Shown piece after piece: positions 34,155 through 43,455 of a DNA stretch of 64,000 nucleotides. The stretch comes from Alteraurantiacibacter aestuarii (GTDB lineage Bacteria; Pseudomonadota; Alphaproteobacteria; Sphingomonadales; Sphingomonadaceae). The translations under genes were made by a program, and so were the position numbers. The notes under the pieces are model-generated. The model was not told the origin of the DNA. It saw nothing but the letters and a program-made list of their open reading frames with translations, and ran no database searches. The stretch is from positions 124,001-188,000 of the forward strand of contig NZ_WTYY01000001.1 in assembly GCF_009827405.1 (NCBI RefSeq). The letters are read 5' to 3'. Numbering within the stretch: position 1 is the first letter of the stretch; every line of letters starts with the position of its first letter.

Positions 34155-36203
34155 TTAGTGGCTGGCTTCCCAGTCCTCATTGGCGCGGGCGATCAGATAA
34201 TTATGGATGGCGCCTGCCTGTTCGTCGCTCAGGACGTCGGCAAAGCTGGCCATGCCGTTTGCCGCCCGGCTGCCCCCGCGAACGATATCGAGGAAGGCGG
34301 CGTGGGTGGCGGGCGACATGTGCCGCAGGTCCTTCACCCCGCCGCGCGCGCTATTGCCGTGGCAGATCGCGCAATTGGCGCCGTACAGCTGCTCGCCCAG
34401 GGCCACGCTGGCGGCATCGCCTTCCAGCGGCGGCGGCGGGCTGAGTTCGGGCACGACGAAGCTTTCCTCCGGCATCGGGGGAAGCTCCACCGTGCCGCCC
34501 AGCTTGAACACCAGCAGGCGCGGACGGCCCAGGAACAGCTGTGAAAACTGTGCCCGTTCCACATGCGCAAGCCCGCCGCCCCAGCCGGCATTGACGGCGA
34601 TATATTGCACGCCGTCGACCATATAGGTGATGGGCGCGGCAATCGGCACGTTCTGTACCGGCATCTCCCATACCTTCTCACCCGTATCGGCGCGATAGGC
34701 GGCAAAGGTGGTGCCGATGGTGCCCTGGAACACCAGATTGCCTGCGGTGGCGAGCACGCCGCCGCTGCCCTTCTGGGCATAGGGAACGCGCCAGCGCTCG
34801 GTCTGCGTCACCGGGTCCCACGCGGAAAGCCAGCCGGTGGAATGGGCATCGGCATATTCGGCGATCTGGCGGCGGATATCGTCATGGCCGGAAAAGGCCG
34901 TGCCCAGGCCCTGGCCCGGCGTGTAGGTCTCTGCCGCAGCATAGGCCATGTAGGTTTCCGTCACCGGCACATAGACCAGGCCGGTATCGGGGCTGAACGC
35001 CATCGGGTTCCAGTTATGCGCCCCGCCAGCTCCCGGCCCGACCATCACCGGGATAGTGCCATAGCGCGCCTCCGGGTTTTCAATCGGGCGGCCAGTTTCC
35101 ATGTCGATGCCGGTGGCCCAGGTGATCGGGGCGATGGTTTCGGCACTGATCAGCTCCCCCGTTTCCCGGTCCAGCACGTAGAAGAAGCCGTTCTTGGGTG
35201 CTTGCATGATCACGTGGCGCAGGCGTCCCTCGATCTCCAGATCGGCCAGCACCATGTTCTGCGTGGCGGTATAATCCCATTCCTCGCCCGGAGTGGTCTG
35301 GTAGTGCCAGCGGTACTCGCCCGTCTCGGCATCCAGCGCCACGATGCTGGCGAGGTAGAGATTGTCGCCGCCTTCGGGGCTGCGGTATTTGCGCGTCCAC
35401 GGCGATCCATTGCCGGTGCCGATGTAGATCAGGCCCAGCGCCGGATCATAGGACATCGAGTCCCAGACCGTGCCGCCGCCGCCCGATTTCCACCATTCGC
35501 CGCTCCATGTTTCAGCCGCGGTTTCCATCGCTTCATTCTCGAACCCGTCCGCCGGGTTGCCGGGCACGGTGTGCCAGCGCCACAACATGTCGCCGGTCTC
35601 GACATCATAGGCGGAAATATAGCCGCGCGCGCCCATTTCCGCGCCGCCATTGCCGATCAGCACCTTGCCATCATAGACGCGCGGCGCACCGGTGATGGTG
35701 TAGTTCATGGCATTGTTGACAGTGAGGACAGACCACACCACGTCGCCGGTTTTGGCATCCAGCGCGATCAGCCGCCCGTCCAGCGTGGCGAGCAATATCT
35801 TGTCATGCCAGGCGCCAAGCCCGCGCGTCACGATATCGCAGCAGGCCAGCCGCCCGAAGCGCAAGGGAACTTGCGGATCATAGCGCCACAATTGCTCACC
35901 CGTGGCGGCATCATAAGCGGTGGTGATGTTCCACGGTTCGGTGTTGTAGAGCACGCCGTCCAGCACCAGCGGAGTGGCTTCCTGCCCCCGGTCGGTGGTG
36001 AGATCGGCATACCAGGCGAGGCCCAGATCGCCGACATTATCGGCATTGATCTGGTCCATCGGGCTGAAATGCTGTTCATCCCACGTGCGCCCGGTGGAAA
36101 CCCACTGGCCCGGCTCTATGTCGGTTTGCGCATCGGCCAGCGTGCAGCTGGCCAGCAAACCCATCAGCCCCGCCGCAATGGCAGCGCGCATCCCCGAAAT
36201 CAT
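34155..36203 (-). CDS. Quinohemoprotein (PQQ plus cytochrome c) alcohol/aldehyde dehydrogenase
   Basis: 682 residues from ATG 36203, which overlaps the preceding stop (ATGA) and follows aggag. A signal peptide precedes the PQQ propeller. Vicinal Cys (LACCD, about 118-119) form the disulfide typical of quinoprotein alcohol dehydrogenases. The active-site motif is EEWDYTATQN about 305: the residue two after the catalytic Asp is Thr, not Asp, which predicts a Ca2+ rather than a lanthanide enzyme. A C-terminal cytochrome c domain carries CAICH about 611 and a later Met ligand candidate. This is the type II quinohemoprotein layout. Coupling to the dioxygenase gene suggests it oxidises the aldehyde or alcohol made by that enzyme. 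Confidence 0.88.
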   Translation of the reverse strand: MISGMRAAIAAGLMGLLASCTLADAQTDIEPGQWVSTGRTWDEQHFSPMDQINADNVGDLGLAWYADLTTDRGQEATPLVLDGVLYNTEPWNITTAYDAATGEQLWRYDPQVPLRFGRLACCDIVTRGLGAWHDKILLATLDGRLIALDAKTGDVVWSVLTVNNAMNYTITGAPRVYDGKVLIGNGGAEMGARGYISAYDVETGDMLWRWHTVPGNPADGFENEAMETAAETWSGEWWKSGGGGTVWDSMSYDPALGLIYIGTGNGSPWTRKYRSPEGGDNLYLASIVALDAETGEYRWHYQTTPGEEWDYTATQNMVLADLEIEGRLRHVIMQAPKNGFFYVLDRETGELISAETIAPITWATGIDMETGRPIENPEARYGTIPVMVGPGAGGAHNWNPMAFSPDTGLVYVPVTETYMAYAAAETYTPGQGLGTAFSGHDDIRRQIAEYADAHSTGWLSAWDPVTQTERWRVPYAQKGSGGVLATAGNLVFQGTIGTTFAAYRADTGEKVWEMPVQNVPIAAPITYMVDGVQYIAVNAGWGGGLAHVERAQFSQLFLGRPRLLVFKLGGTVELPPMPEESFVVPELSPPPPLEGDAASVALGEQLYGANCAICHGNSARGGVKDLRHMSPATHAAFLDIVRGGSRAANGMASFADVLSDEQAGAIHNYLIARANEDWEASH

Positions 36204-37786
36204 GCAGCATTTGCTCCTGGAATGTCGGACGCATCGGCCCAGAAGCCGTGCACCTGACCCACGCATCTGAACGGCATCTTCACCCGTGCGACCGGCCCCG
36301 CATCCACGTCTGACGTGTCGAACAGCATCAGGTCGGATCGGCCGGCCTCTGCCATGCTGGAGCCAAGACCGATCAGGTAGCCATCGCCTTCCTCGGCATT
36401 CTTGCTGCGCGGCACGAAGGTCATTTCGGACAGTGAATAGCCCGCCACGCTGGCGATCTTGCTGGTGCCTTCGCGGTGGTCGATCAGTGCCCAGCCGCCA
36501 TTGGGGCCGGTCACCTGCAAATATCCCCAGCGATAGGGCAGTGTGTGGAACCGGTCATCCTGACGGCTGAGCACGCCCTGGATTTCCGGGAAGATCGTTT
36601 CGGACTGGAAGCGGTCATTGGTGCGGCTGCCCACGTCCACGGTGAAGCGGCGGATATAGCCGGTGCCCTTCACCGGGTCCCACGGTTCATGCAGGCTGGG
36701 GAAGAAGGGGAACTGGTTGCCCTCGCCGCCGTCCCAGTCGACGGTGATCTTCGTGCCTTCGTTCCAGCCGCCCATCACGTGGGTACAGAACAGGTTGGGG
36801 CCGGTGAACCACTTCAGATCCCGCCCGTCACCGCCGCGCCGCATCACGCCCAGATATGTGGGCAGGCTGCTGTCATAGCGGAAATGCACCCCGCCGGCCG
36901 CGATCTGCGCAGCGTCGGCGGCCATGTTGGTCAGGTACAGCACGATGTAATCCTGCGTGACGCAAAAATCATGCATCATGCCGGCATAGGGCGCTGCCAC
37001 CGTCACCGACCAGAAGATGTTGCCCGCGCGGTCAGCTTCGTAAACGTTGATGTCCTTGGACAGGAAGCCGGTCGCTTCATAGCCAAAGCCAATCAGTCCG
37101 CCGGTCATCGGGTCAACCTTGGGATGGGCGGTGTGGGTCTGGCTCTCCAGCTTGCCGCCGAAGGTATATTCCTCGTCCATCGTGTCCAGCGTCAGCGGGT
37201 CCATATAGACAGGCGGGCTGTCTTCCTTGAACACCAGCAGCTTGCCGTGATGCAGGAACAATTGGGTGTTGGCGGTGCCGCGGTTGAGGCCAGCCACCGA
37301 TGGATCGTCCGTCGACGGGTTGCGGTACATGCCGAACAGGCTGCGGCGCGCCGCGTGCTGCGCCTTCCAGCGAGCATTCCTGGCATAGCGCGTGCGATAA
37401 TCGACATGGCCATTATTGATGCGGAACATCGACACATGCCCCTCACCATCGAAGGGAATGTCGCCCGCGTATTCAGGGGACTTGGGATATTGCGGGTCAG
37501 GCCCGACACGGTAGAACACGCCGTCCAGATCGGTGGGCAGGTGGCCTTCGACTTCGCAATCGAACAGGTCCATCTCGGTGCGGTTGACCGCTCCTGCCGC
37601 GCTGCCGCCGCCGCCAAAGGCACCGCGTTCATCGGGAAAGTCCACTTGCGGAGCTGCCGAGGGCGCTTCCTGCGCCAGTGCCGTGCTGCCCGCGCCAAGC
37701 CCGATCAAGGCCGCGCCCGTGCCCAGCGTCGTTGCGCCCATGAAACCGCGCCGGTCCAGCTGCGGCCCTTTGATAATATCGCTCAT
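36200..37786 (-). CDS. Tat-exported lignostilbene/carotenoid cleavage dioxygenase
   Basis: 528 residues from ATG 37786, preceded by gggaggg. The N-terminus has a twin-arginine signal (DRRGFMGATT, Arg12-Arg13, then a hydrophobic stretch ending ALAQ), so the folded Fe protein should be sent to the periplasm. The four Fe-binding His are present at 221, 272, 336 and 513. Residues that hold the 4-hydroxyl of lignostilbenes in LsdA have counterparts Phe112, Tyr154 and Lys187. The enzyme should split a C=C bond of a phenolic alkene with O2, giving two aldehydes. The gene overlaps the quinohemoprotein gene by ATGA. Family members usually lack signals, so this location is unusual. Confidence 0.85.
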   Translation of the reverse strand: MSDIIKGPQLDRRGFMGATTLGTGAALIGLGAGSTALAQEAPSAAPQVDFPDERGAFGGGGSAAGAVNRTEMDLFDCEVEGHLPTDLDGVFYRVGPDPQYPKSPEYAGDIPFDGEGHVSMFRINNGHVDYRTRYARNARWKAQHAARRSLFGMYRNPSTDDPSVAGLNRGTANTQLFLHHGKLLVFKEDSPPVYMDPLTLDTMDEEYTFGGKLESQTHTAHPKVDPMTGGLIGFGYEATGFLSKDINVYEADRAGNIFWSVTVAAPYAGMMHDFCVTQDYIVLYLTNMAADAAQIAAGGVHFRYDSSLPTYLGVMRRGGDGRDLKWFTGPNLFCTHVMGGWNEGTKITVDWDGGEGNQFPFFPSLHEPWDPVKGTGYIRRFTVDVGSRTNDRFQSETIFPEIQGVLSRQDDRFHTLPYRWGYLQVTGPNGGWALIDHREGTSKIASVAGYSLSEMTFVPRSKNAEEGDGYLIGLGSSMAEAGRSDLMLFDTSDVDAGPVARVKMPFRCVGQVHGFWADASDIPGANAA

Positions 37787-37947
37787 GAAAATCCCTCCCG
37801 CGCGTCCATTCCCTCGCGCTGCGCCAAAATCGCCCGCCAGCGCCGGTTTGACAAGCGCAAATGCCGCCTTTGTGCGGCTTTCCGGGGTTTCTGTCTTTCT
37901 CTGCCCCGTACCTCGCCTGTCTCGGGACGTCTCTGCCTGCTTCTGCT

Positions 37948-38988
37948 TCAGTTTACCGGGGCAGGTTCGCGCGTTCCGCCATTGGCCACGCGCCAGTCGG
38001 CAAAGCGCGGGCTGGTTGCACGCACATAGGCAGGCACGATGGTGTTGCCTTCGTGGCAGGCATATTCGAACGGCTGGTACTCGTCGTCCCGCGTCCACGG
38101 GAAAGCCATCTTGAACCCATCGGTCAACACCACGGGGTCCGTGATCCATGCCTCGTAATAGACCTGGCCCGGCCCGGTCATGGTGAAGTGTTCGGTCACC
38201 TGCAACTGTTCGCTGGTGGGGATGGGGCGGTTGCTTGGTCCCACGATCACCATGGGAGAAAGGCCGTTGAAATGGGTCGTTTCCACAACCAGCGTATTGC
38301 CTTCCCAATGACCGCGCGAATGGCCCAGATAGGTGCGCAGGGTGCCCGGCGGCGGCGCGGCTTCACCAAGGTGGATCACCCGCGTCTCGTGAATCATCTC
38401 CAGATTGATCACCACCACGCCGGGTGCCTGGAATACTCGCAGTCCGTTATTGTAGGGGAAGGGGATCATGGTGGCGGGCAGCCCGCGCGACAGGCACCGG
38501 TCCAGCGAATTGAAATCCTGCGGGCCTTCAAAAACTTCGTTGTTCCAGCTGTCGCGCATCTGTGCGCGCAACGCCTCGCCCGCAGGCGTAAGCGGCGGCA
38601 CGCGGCCATCGGCAGGCTCCACGATCAGCGATGTCTGGCGCAGCGGAACACCGCGTTCAAACCAGTTGCCGCTGCCCAGTACGCCGGCCTCGTCCTCCAC
38701 GTCGGCAAGGCCCGCCAGTTCGCGCGCAGCATCCAGCGACTGGGCGTATTCCTCATCGTTCAGCAGCTTGCGAGAGCCGAAGCGGGCAGGGCGCTGCATC
38801 GGGGTGGAGCCCATGCTTTCCAGCGGATAGGTGCCGCGCAGATCGGGATCGCCCCAAGGCGTGCGCGGGGCCTGCCAATCCGCGGGCGCGGCGGGCGGCA
38901 CACCCACTTCGGCTTCGGTTTGCTGTGCCAGCGCCGGCACAGGAGCCAGCAGCAAGGCGGCCAGCGCCATTTTTGCGAACGGCTTCAT
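37948..38988 (-). CDS. Exported WGDPDLRG-family protein of unknown function
   Basis: 346 residues from ATG 38988, following gggagagaacg. It has a Sec signal peptide (ending PALAQ). The mature protein has the motifs TPWGDPDLRGTYP (about 43-55), LDRCLSRGLPATMIPFPYNN (about 170-190) and DDEYQPFEYACHEGN near the C-terminus. These match the second half of the fusion at 24935-26869. It is probably the first gene of the operon with the exported dioxygenase, 161 bp upstream of it. The function is unknown; conserved Cys and His suggest metal binding or an enzyme role. Confidence 0.75.
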   Translation of the reverse strand: MKPFAKMALAALLLAPVPALAQQTEAEVGVPPAAPADWQAPRTPWGDPDLRGTYPLESMGSTPMQRPARFGSRKLLNDEEYAQSLDAARELAGLADVEDEAGVLGSGNWFERGVPLRQTSLIVEPADGRVPPLTPAGEALRAQMRDSWNNEVFEGPQDFNSLDRCLSRGLPATMIPFPYNNGLRVFQAPGVVVINLEMIHETRVIHLGEAAPPPGTLRTYLGHSRGHWEGNTLVVETTHFNGLSPMVIVGPSNRPIPTSEQLQVTEHFTMTGPGQVYYEAWITDPVVLTDGFKMAFPWTRDDEYQPFEYACHEGNTIVPAYVRATSPRFADWRVANGGTREPAPVN

Positions 38989-39144
38989 CGCGTTCTCTCC
39001 CCTTGATCCTGCTTTTTGCAGGTACACTATCGCAAAGCCGGTGCCTGTAAAGCCGCCGCCTATCCACAGACCCGGCACGGTCCGGTTGAAATGGATTGCC
39101 ACGCAGCTTACCTCGATTGCCTACCCAGAAACACAGGCGATTCC

Positions 39145-40116
39145 ATGACCACCCATAAAACCCGCATGCTCATCATCGGTTCGGGCCCGGCAGGCTATTC
39201 CGCCGCCATCTATGGCGCGCGCGCGGGGATGGAGCCGATTGTGGTGCAGGGCATCCAGCCCGGCGGCCAGCTGACCATCACCACCGACGTGGAGAATTAC
39301 CCCGGCTTTGCCGATGTGATCCAGGGCCCGTGGCTGATGGAACAGATGCAGAAGCAGGCCGAGCATGTCGGCACGCGGATGATGTGGGATACGATCGTGG
39401 ACGTGGACCTCGCCAATGGGTCACCCTTCAAGGCGATCGGTGACAGCGGCGATGAATTTATCGGCGATGTGCTGGTGATCGCCACCGGCGCGCAGGCCAA
39501 GTGGCTGGGTGTTCCGGGAGAGGAAGAGCTGGGCGGCAAGGGCGTTTCCGCCTGCGCCACCTGCGACGGGTTTTTCTATCGCGGCAAGAAAGTGGCAGTC
39601 ATCGGCGGCGGCAATACCGCTGTGGAGGAAGCGCTCTACCTCACCAACCATTCCGACGATGTCACGCTGATCCACCGCCGTGACGAGCTGCGCAGCGAGA
39701 AGATCCTGCAGGACCGGCTGTTCGCGAACGAGAAGATCACCGCGCTGTGGAACAAGTCTGTCGAGCGTTTCGTGCCTGCCGAAAACGGTACTCTGGGCCA
39801 TATCGAGCTGGTCGACACCGTGACCGGAGAGCGCAGCACGCTGGAAGTGGACGGCGCTTTCGTTGCCATCGGCCACGCGCCCGCGACCGAGCTGTTCAAG
39901 GGTAAATTGGAGATCGACGCGGGCGGTTACATCGTCACCCAGCCCGGCACGCCCAAGACCAATATCCCCGGCGTGTTCGCCTGCGGAGACGTGATGGACC
40001 ACACCTATCGCCAGGCCGTGACGGCGGCGGGAACAGGCTGCATGGCCGCGCTGGATGCCGAGCGCTTCCTCGCCTCGCGCGCATTTGCGGACAAGGAAGC
40101 AGTGGCAGCGGAGTAG
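39145..40116 (+). CDS. trxB: Thioredoxin-disulfide reductase
   Basis: 323 residues from ATG 39145. The FAD motif GSGPAGYSAA is at about 13-22, the redox-active CATC at about 143-146 (SACATCDGFF), and the NADPH motif GGGNTAVEEAL follows at about 160. Length and order are canonical for bacterial TrxB. It reduces thioredoxin with NADPH in the cytoplasm. A thioredoxin 2 gene lies about 1 kb further on the opposite strand. Upstream is the divergent WGDPDLRG-family gene. Confidence 0.95.
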   Translation: MTTHKTRMLIIGSGPAGYSAAIYGARAGMEPIVVQGIQPGGQLTITTDVENYPGFADVIQGPWLMEQMQKQAEHVGTRMMWDTIVDVDLANGSPFKAIGDSGDEFIGDVLVIATGAQAKWLGVPGEEELGGKGVSACATCDGFFYRGKKVAVIGGGNTAVEEALYLTNHSDDVTLIHRRDELRSEKILQDRLFANEKITALWNKSVERFVPAENGTLGHIELVDTVTGERSTLEVDGAFVAIGHAPATELFKGKLEIDAGGYIVTQPGTPKTNIPGVFACGDVMDHTYRQAVTAAGTGCMAALDAERFLASRAFADKEAVAAE

Positions 40117-40161
40117 GCTGGCCGCCGGTAATCGCCTTGCTCAGCGCCTCACGGATTGCCG

Positions 40162-40698
40162 CTAGAGCCGCAGGCCTTCGACTATCGCCTCCATCGGGGT
40201 TGCCAGCGCCTCATAAACAAGTTCGCCAACGAACAGGGTGCCAATCACGCCGAAAGCGATCAGCGCGAGGCGCTCCAATGCCCGCCCTGCCCATTTCCAG
40301 TCACTGGGTGTCGACAGCACCAGCAGGACGCGTGGTTTCCTGTCACGTTTCACCAGATCGCGCCGCTCGCCGTTGAGACAGGTCGGCACGCCGGAAATCA
40401 GGCTCTCAATATCCGTCTCTTCGGCCAGTGCCACGCCAAAGCGGTTGCCTTTCGACCATGCCACCACGCCAATCAGAATGTGGTTATGGCGGCGGATTTC
40501 GATGTAATGGCCGCGTGGAGGCGGGTGCTCGCTTTCCGCCATAAGTCCTCTGGCGGACAGATCCTTGATCTGCACGTCGGTCCACTCGCTCTCACCGCGC
40601 AGCCGTCCGTGGAGGCGAACCTTCTTGCGCGGTGAGCGGTTCTTGAAGCCTGGGAATGAAATACGATCCTCCGCACCTGTGTGCGGGGATTGCGACAA
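40162..40698 (-). CDS. PilZ-domain protein with C-terminal membrane helix
   Basis: 178 residues. The PilZ c-di-GMP-binding pattern is visible: an R-rich RSPRKKVRLHG (about 21-31) and DLSARGL (about 46-52; D-x-S-x-x-G). The beta-barrel continues to about 110. A hydrophobic helix (about 145-165, LIAFGVIGTLFVGELVY) could anchor it in the inner membrane. It probably links c-di-GMP level to an envelope process. It stands alone, convergent with trxB, and its target is unknown. Confidence 0.82.
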   Translation of the reverse strand: MSQSPHTGAEDRISFPGFKNRSPRKKVRLHGRLRGESEWTDVQIKDLSARGLMAESEHPPPRGHYIEIRRHNHILIGVVAWSKGNRFGVALAEETDIESLISGVPTCLNGERRDLVKRDRKPRVLLVLSTPSDWKWAGRALERLALIAFGVIGTLFVGELVYEALATPMEAIVEGLRL

Positions 40699-40764
40699 CC
40701 GGCTGAAACGTCTCCCTAAACCGGCCCTCTCGGTTAATACCTAGAGGGCGTCGCCCTGGTGCCC

Positions 40765-40790
40765 GTGCGCACAGGTCGTGCGCACAGGTC
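40765..40790. repeat. Perfect 13-bp tandem duplication
   Basis: gtgcgcacaggtc occurs twice in a row (40765-40777, 40778-40790) just beyond the 3' end of the minus-strand thioredoxin gene. It is probably a replication-slippage duplication without function. Confidence 0.7.
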
Positions 40791-40817
40791 GGCCCGGTTC
40801 ACGTCCCAATGCTGCGA

Positions 40818-41264
40818 TCAGATTTTCAGCGCCTGCCTTGCCCAGCTGACAATTGCGCCTTGGGGCATTGCGCCCGATTGGCGGGCAATTTCCTTGCCCT
40901 TGGAGATGATCGCCAGGGTCGGGATTGAGCGGATCTGGTAGCGCCCGGCAATGGCCTGTTCGGCCTCCGTATCCAGCTTGCCCAGCCTGACATGCGGCTC
41001 CAGCTGCGCCGCCGCCGCCTCGAATGCCGGGGCCATCTGGCGGCACGGGCCGCACCAGCTGGCCCAGAAATCGATCAGCAGGGGAATGTCGCTTTTCACG
41101 CTGTGCGCCGCGAAATTGGCAGAAGTCAGCGTGACCGGATGGCCGGTGAACAGCGCGGAGTGGCACTTGCCGCATTTCCCGCCCGCACCCAGTTTCGCCG
41201 CTGGAACGCGGTTGAGCCCGGCGCAGGATGGGCAGGCAACGATTGTGGCAATCTGGCTGGTCAT
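40818..41264 (-). CDS. trxC: Thioredoxin 2-type protein with zinc-binding N-terminus
   Basis: 148 residues from ATG 41264 (ggagagatcgcc before it). Two Cys pairs at the N-terminus (CPSC and CGKC, about 12-34) form the zinc site that sets TrxC apart from TrxA. The thioredoxin active site WCGPC is about residues 70-74, and the cis-Pro loop RSIPTL follows. It reduces cytoplasmic disulfides and often answers oxidative stress. The gene lies 65 bp downstream of the arogenate dehydrogenase gene. Confidence 0.9.
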   Translation of the reverse strand: MTSQIATIVACPSCAGLNRVPAAKLGAGGKCGKCHSALFTGHPVTLTSANFAAHSVKSDIPLLIDFWASWCGPCRQMAPAFEAAAAQLEPHVRLGKLDTEAEQAIAGRYQIRSIPTLAIISKGKEIARQSGAMPQGAIVSWARQALKI

Positions 41265-41329
41265 GGCGATCTCTCCGCTCCCCGGGCTGGTTTCTATCGA
41301 ATCCTGCAGGTCATTGACAGCGCGCAACC

Positions 41330-42238
41330 CTATTCGTGATCGGCGCGTCCGAAGTCTGGGCGGGGGTCGTCCTGGCCCAGCGCCACGATGGAGCGGCGGA
41401 TGGCGCGGGTGCGGCTGAAGGTGTCGTGCATCATCTCGCCATCACCGGCGCGGATTGCTTCGCGCATCAGGGCAAGGTCGGTCAGGAAGCGGTCGAGCAT
41501 TTCCAGCACCGCGTCCTTGTTGTTGAGGAACACGTCGCGCCACATGGTGGGATCGCTGGCGGCAATGCGGGTGAAATCCCTGAAGCCGCCGGCTGAATAT
41601 TTGATCACTTCGCTGCGCGTCACATCTTCCAGATCGGACGCCGTACCAACGATGGTATAGGCGATCAGATGCGGGATATGGCTGGTCACGGCGAGCACGA
41701 GATCGTGATGCTCGGCATCCATCGTCTCCACCAGCGCGCCCAGGCTTTCCCAGAAATCGACCAGCGAGGCGACCTTTTCCGCGTCTGCTCCGGCGGGCGG
41801 AGTGACGATGCACCAGCGCTGGTGGAACAATGTGGCAAAACCCGCATCCGGCCCGGAGTTTTCCGTACCCGCAACCGGATGGGCGGGAATGATCTGGTGG
41901 TTCGGCAGCGCGGCCACCAGTGCATCGGTAATGCTGCGTTTGGAGGAACCGACATCGCTGATCACCGTATCGGCGGAAAGGCCGGGTTCAATCGCGCGTG
42001 CCGCTTCGCCCATTGCGCCCACCGGCACGCACAGGATTACAAGATCGGCCCCGCGCACAGCCTCTGCGGGATCGTCAAGGACAGTATCGGCCAGCCCGCG
42101 TTCGCGCGCCCTGGCGCGGACATCGGGATCGGCATCGTAGCCGGTGGTCTTCGTGCCCGGCAGTTCGGCACGGACGGCCAGGCCGATGGAACCGCCCAGC
42201 AGGCCAAGACCGATAATGGCAACGTGCGAAAAGCTCAT
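41330..42238 (-). CDS. Prephenate/arogenate dehydrogenase
   Basis: 302 residues. The Rossmann motif [14 protein letters not shown] is at residues 8-21. The TyrA catalytic region includes [11 protein letters not shown] (about 119-129) and the helical C-terminal domain with [13 protein letters not shown]. It converts prephenate or arogenate to the tyrosine precursor using NAD(P)+. The start overlaps the hisC stop (ATGA), so the two are co-translated; in many alphaproteobacteria the neighbouring HisC-type aminotransferase also serves aromatic amino acids. No regulatory ACT domain is present. Confidence 0.88.
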   Translation of the reverse strand: MSFSHVAIIGLGLLGGSIGLAVRAELPGTKTTGYDADPDVRARARERGLADTVLDDPAEAVRGADLVILCVPVGAMGEAARAIEPGLSADTVISDVGSSKRSITDALVAALPNHQIIPAHPVAGTENSGPDAGFATLFHQRWCIVTPPAGADAEKVASLVDFWESLGALVETMDAEHHDLVLAVTSHIPHLIAYTIVGTASDLEDVTRSEVIKYSAGGFRDFTRIAASDPTMWRDVFLNNKDAVLEMLDRFLTDLALMREAIRAGDGEMMHDTFSRTRAIRRSIVALGQDDPRPDFGRADHE

Positions 42239-43317
42239 TGGGCGGCCTCTGCCATTTCACGCAAGGCGCGTGCAATATCATCCATTTGCTGCGCTGTCCC
42301 GATGGTTATGCGCAAGGCTTGCGGCAGGCCCTGTCCGGGCAGCCAGCGCACGGCATAGCCGCGCTGGGCCAGCCCATCGTGCGCAGCTTCTGCGGTCAGA
42401 TTGCCTTCGAACAGCACCAGCAGGAAATTGGCCTCGCTGGGCACGGCGCGCAATCCGTAGTTCCCCATGGCCTCTATCGCGGTGGCAAAGCGGGCACGCT
42501 CCGCCGTGTTGTGAATGCGGGTGGAGGTCACGAAATCCTGATCGGCCACGGCAGCCGTGGTCACCGCCTGTGCGCCATTATTGATGTTGAACGGTCCGCG
42601 AATGCGGCCCAGCGCGCCGATCAGATCCGCTGCGCCATAGCCCCAGCCCACACGCTCGCCCGCCAGCCCATAGGCCTTGGCAAAGGTGCGCGTGACCAGC
42701 ACGTTGGGATATTGGCCCGCCAGTTCCATGCCCCCGTCATCGTGCGCCGGATCGACATATTCGGCATAGGCCTGATCGATCACCAGCAGCACATCGGCAG
42801 GCAGGCCGGCGTGCAGACGCGCCAGTTCCGCACGCGGCAGATAGGTGCCGGTGGGATTGTTGGGATTGGCGATGAAGACCACCTTTGTGCGATCATTCAC
42901 GCAGCCCAGCAGCGCATCGACATCGGTGCCGAAATCGGCATCGGGCGCTTCCACCGGGGTCGCCCCGCAACGCCGCGCGGCAATTTCATACAGCGAAAAG
43001 CCATAGCGGACATACAGCACTTCATCGCCCGGCCCGGCAAAGGCGCTGGCCGACAGGGTCAGCAATTCACCCGACCCGGTGCCGCACACGATCTGCGCCG
43101 GGTCCATGCCGTGCAGCGCGCCCAACGCCTCGCGCAAGGCGGTGGAATCGGGATCGGGGTAAAGCCACGGCACCTGCGCGTCCGCCCGCGCGGCCAGTGC
43201 CACCGGGCTGCAACCCAGCGGGTTCTCATTGGCAGAGAGTTTCACCAGCGAGCGCCCGTCCGCGCTGCGCGATTTGCCAGGCACGTAGGCATGGATGCCC
43301 GCGATCCATGGCTTCAT
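42235..43317 (-). CDS. hisC: Histidinol-phosphate/aromatic aminotransferase
   Basis: 360 residues from ATG 43317. Fold-type I PLP enzyme: [12 protein letters not shown] (N-terminal motif), [12 protein letters not shown] (about 155), and the Schiff-base Lys in [16 protein letters not shown] (about 218). It transfers the amino group to imidazole-acetol phosphate or to prephenate/phenylpyruvate. Linkage to the arogenate dehydrogenase supports a dual role in His and Tyr/Phe synthesis. It is divergent from metX across 138 bp. Confidence 0.87.
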   Translation of the reverse strand: MKPWIAGIHAYVPGKSRSADGRSLVKLSANENPLGCSPVALAARADAQVPWLYPDPDSTALREALGALHGMDPAQIVCGTGSGELLTLSASAFAGPGDEVLYVRYGFSLYEIAARRCGATPVEAPDADFGTDVDALLGCVNDRTKVVFIANPNNPTGTYLPRAELARLHAGLPADVLLVIDQAYAEYVDPAHDDGGMELAGQYPNVLVTRTFAKAYGLAGERVGWGYGAADLIGALGRIRGPFNINNGAQAVTTAAVADQDFVTSTRIHNTAERARFATAIEAMGNYGLRAVPSEANFLLVLFEGNLTAEAAHDGLAQRGYAVRWLPGQGLPQALRITIGTAQQMDDIARALREMAEAAQ

Positions 43318-43455
43318 GGCCGGGGCGCTGCTGGCGCCATGCTGTTTACTGTCCCGAGTCACGGCAGCGCCATTAGCGCCTTGCGCCCGCAATTGACAGG
43401 TAGATTGAGAGGCAGATTGACAGCATCGGCGACAAGTCCCAAGTCCGCACCGACC

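Noticed and set aside
34563-38029. Plus-strand frames of more than 500 codons opposite the quinohemoprotein and the exported dioxygenase
   Set aside because: His/Arg-rich mirror frames without motifs; the minus-strand genes have signal peptides, active sites and RBSs.
42238-43455. Upstream extension of the metX frame across hisC
   Set aside because: It is antisense to hisC; the MetX family starts near 43456.
43318-43455. SAM-II riboswitch upstream of metX
   Set aside because: I could not find the conserved pseudoknot sequence in the 138-bp gap.
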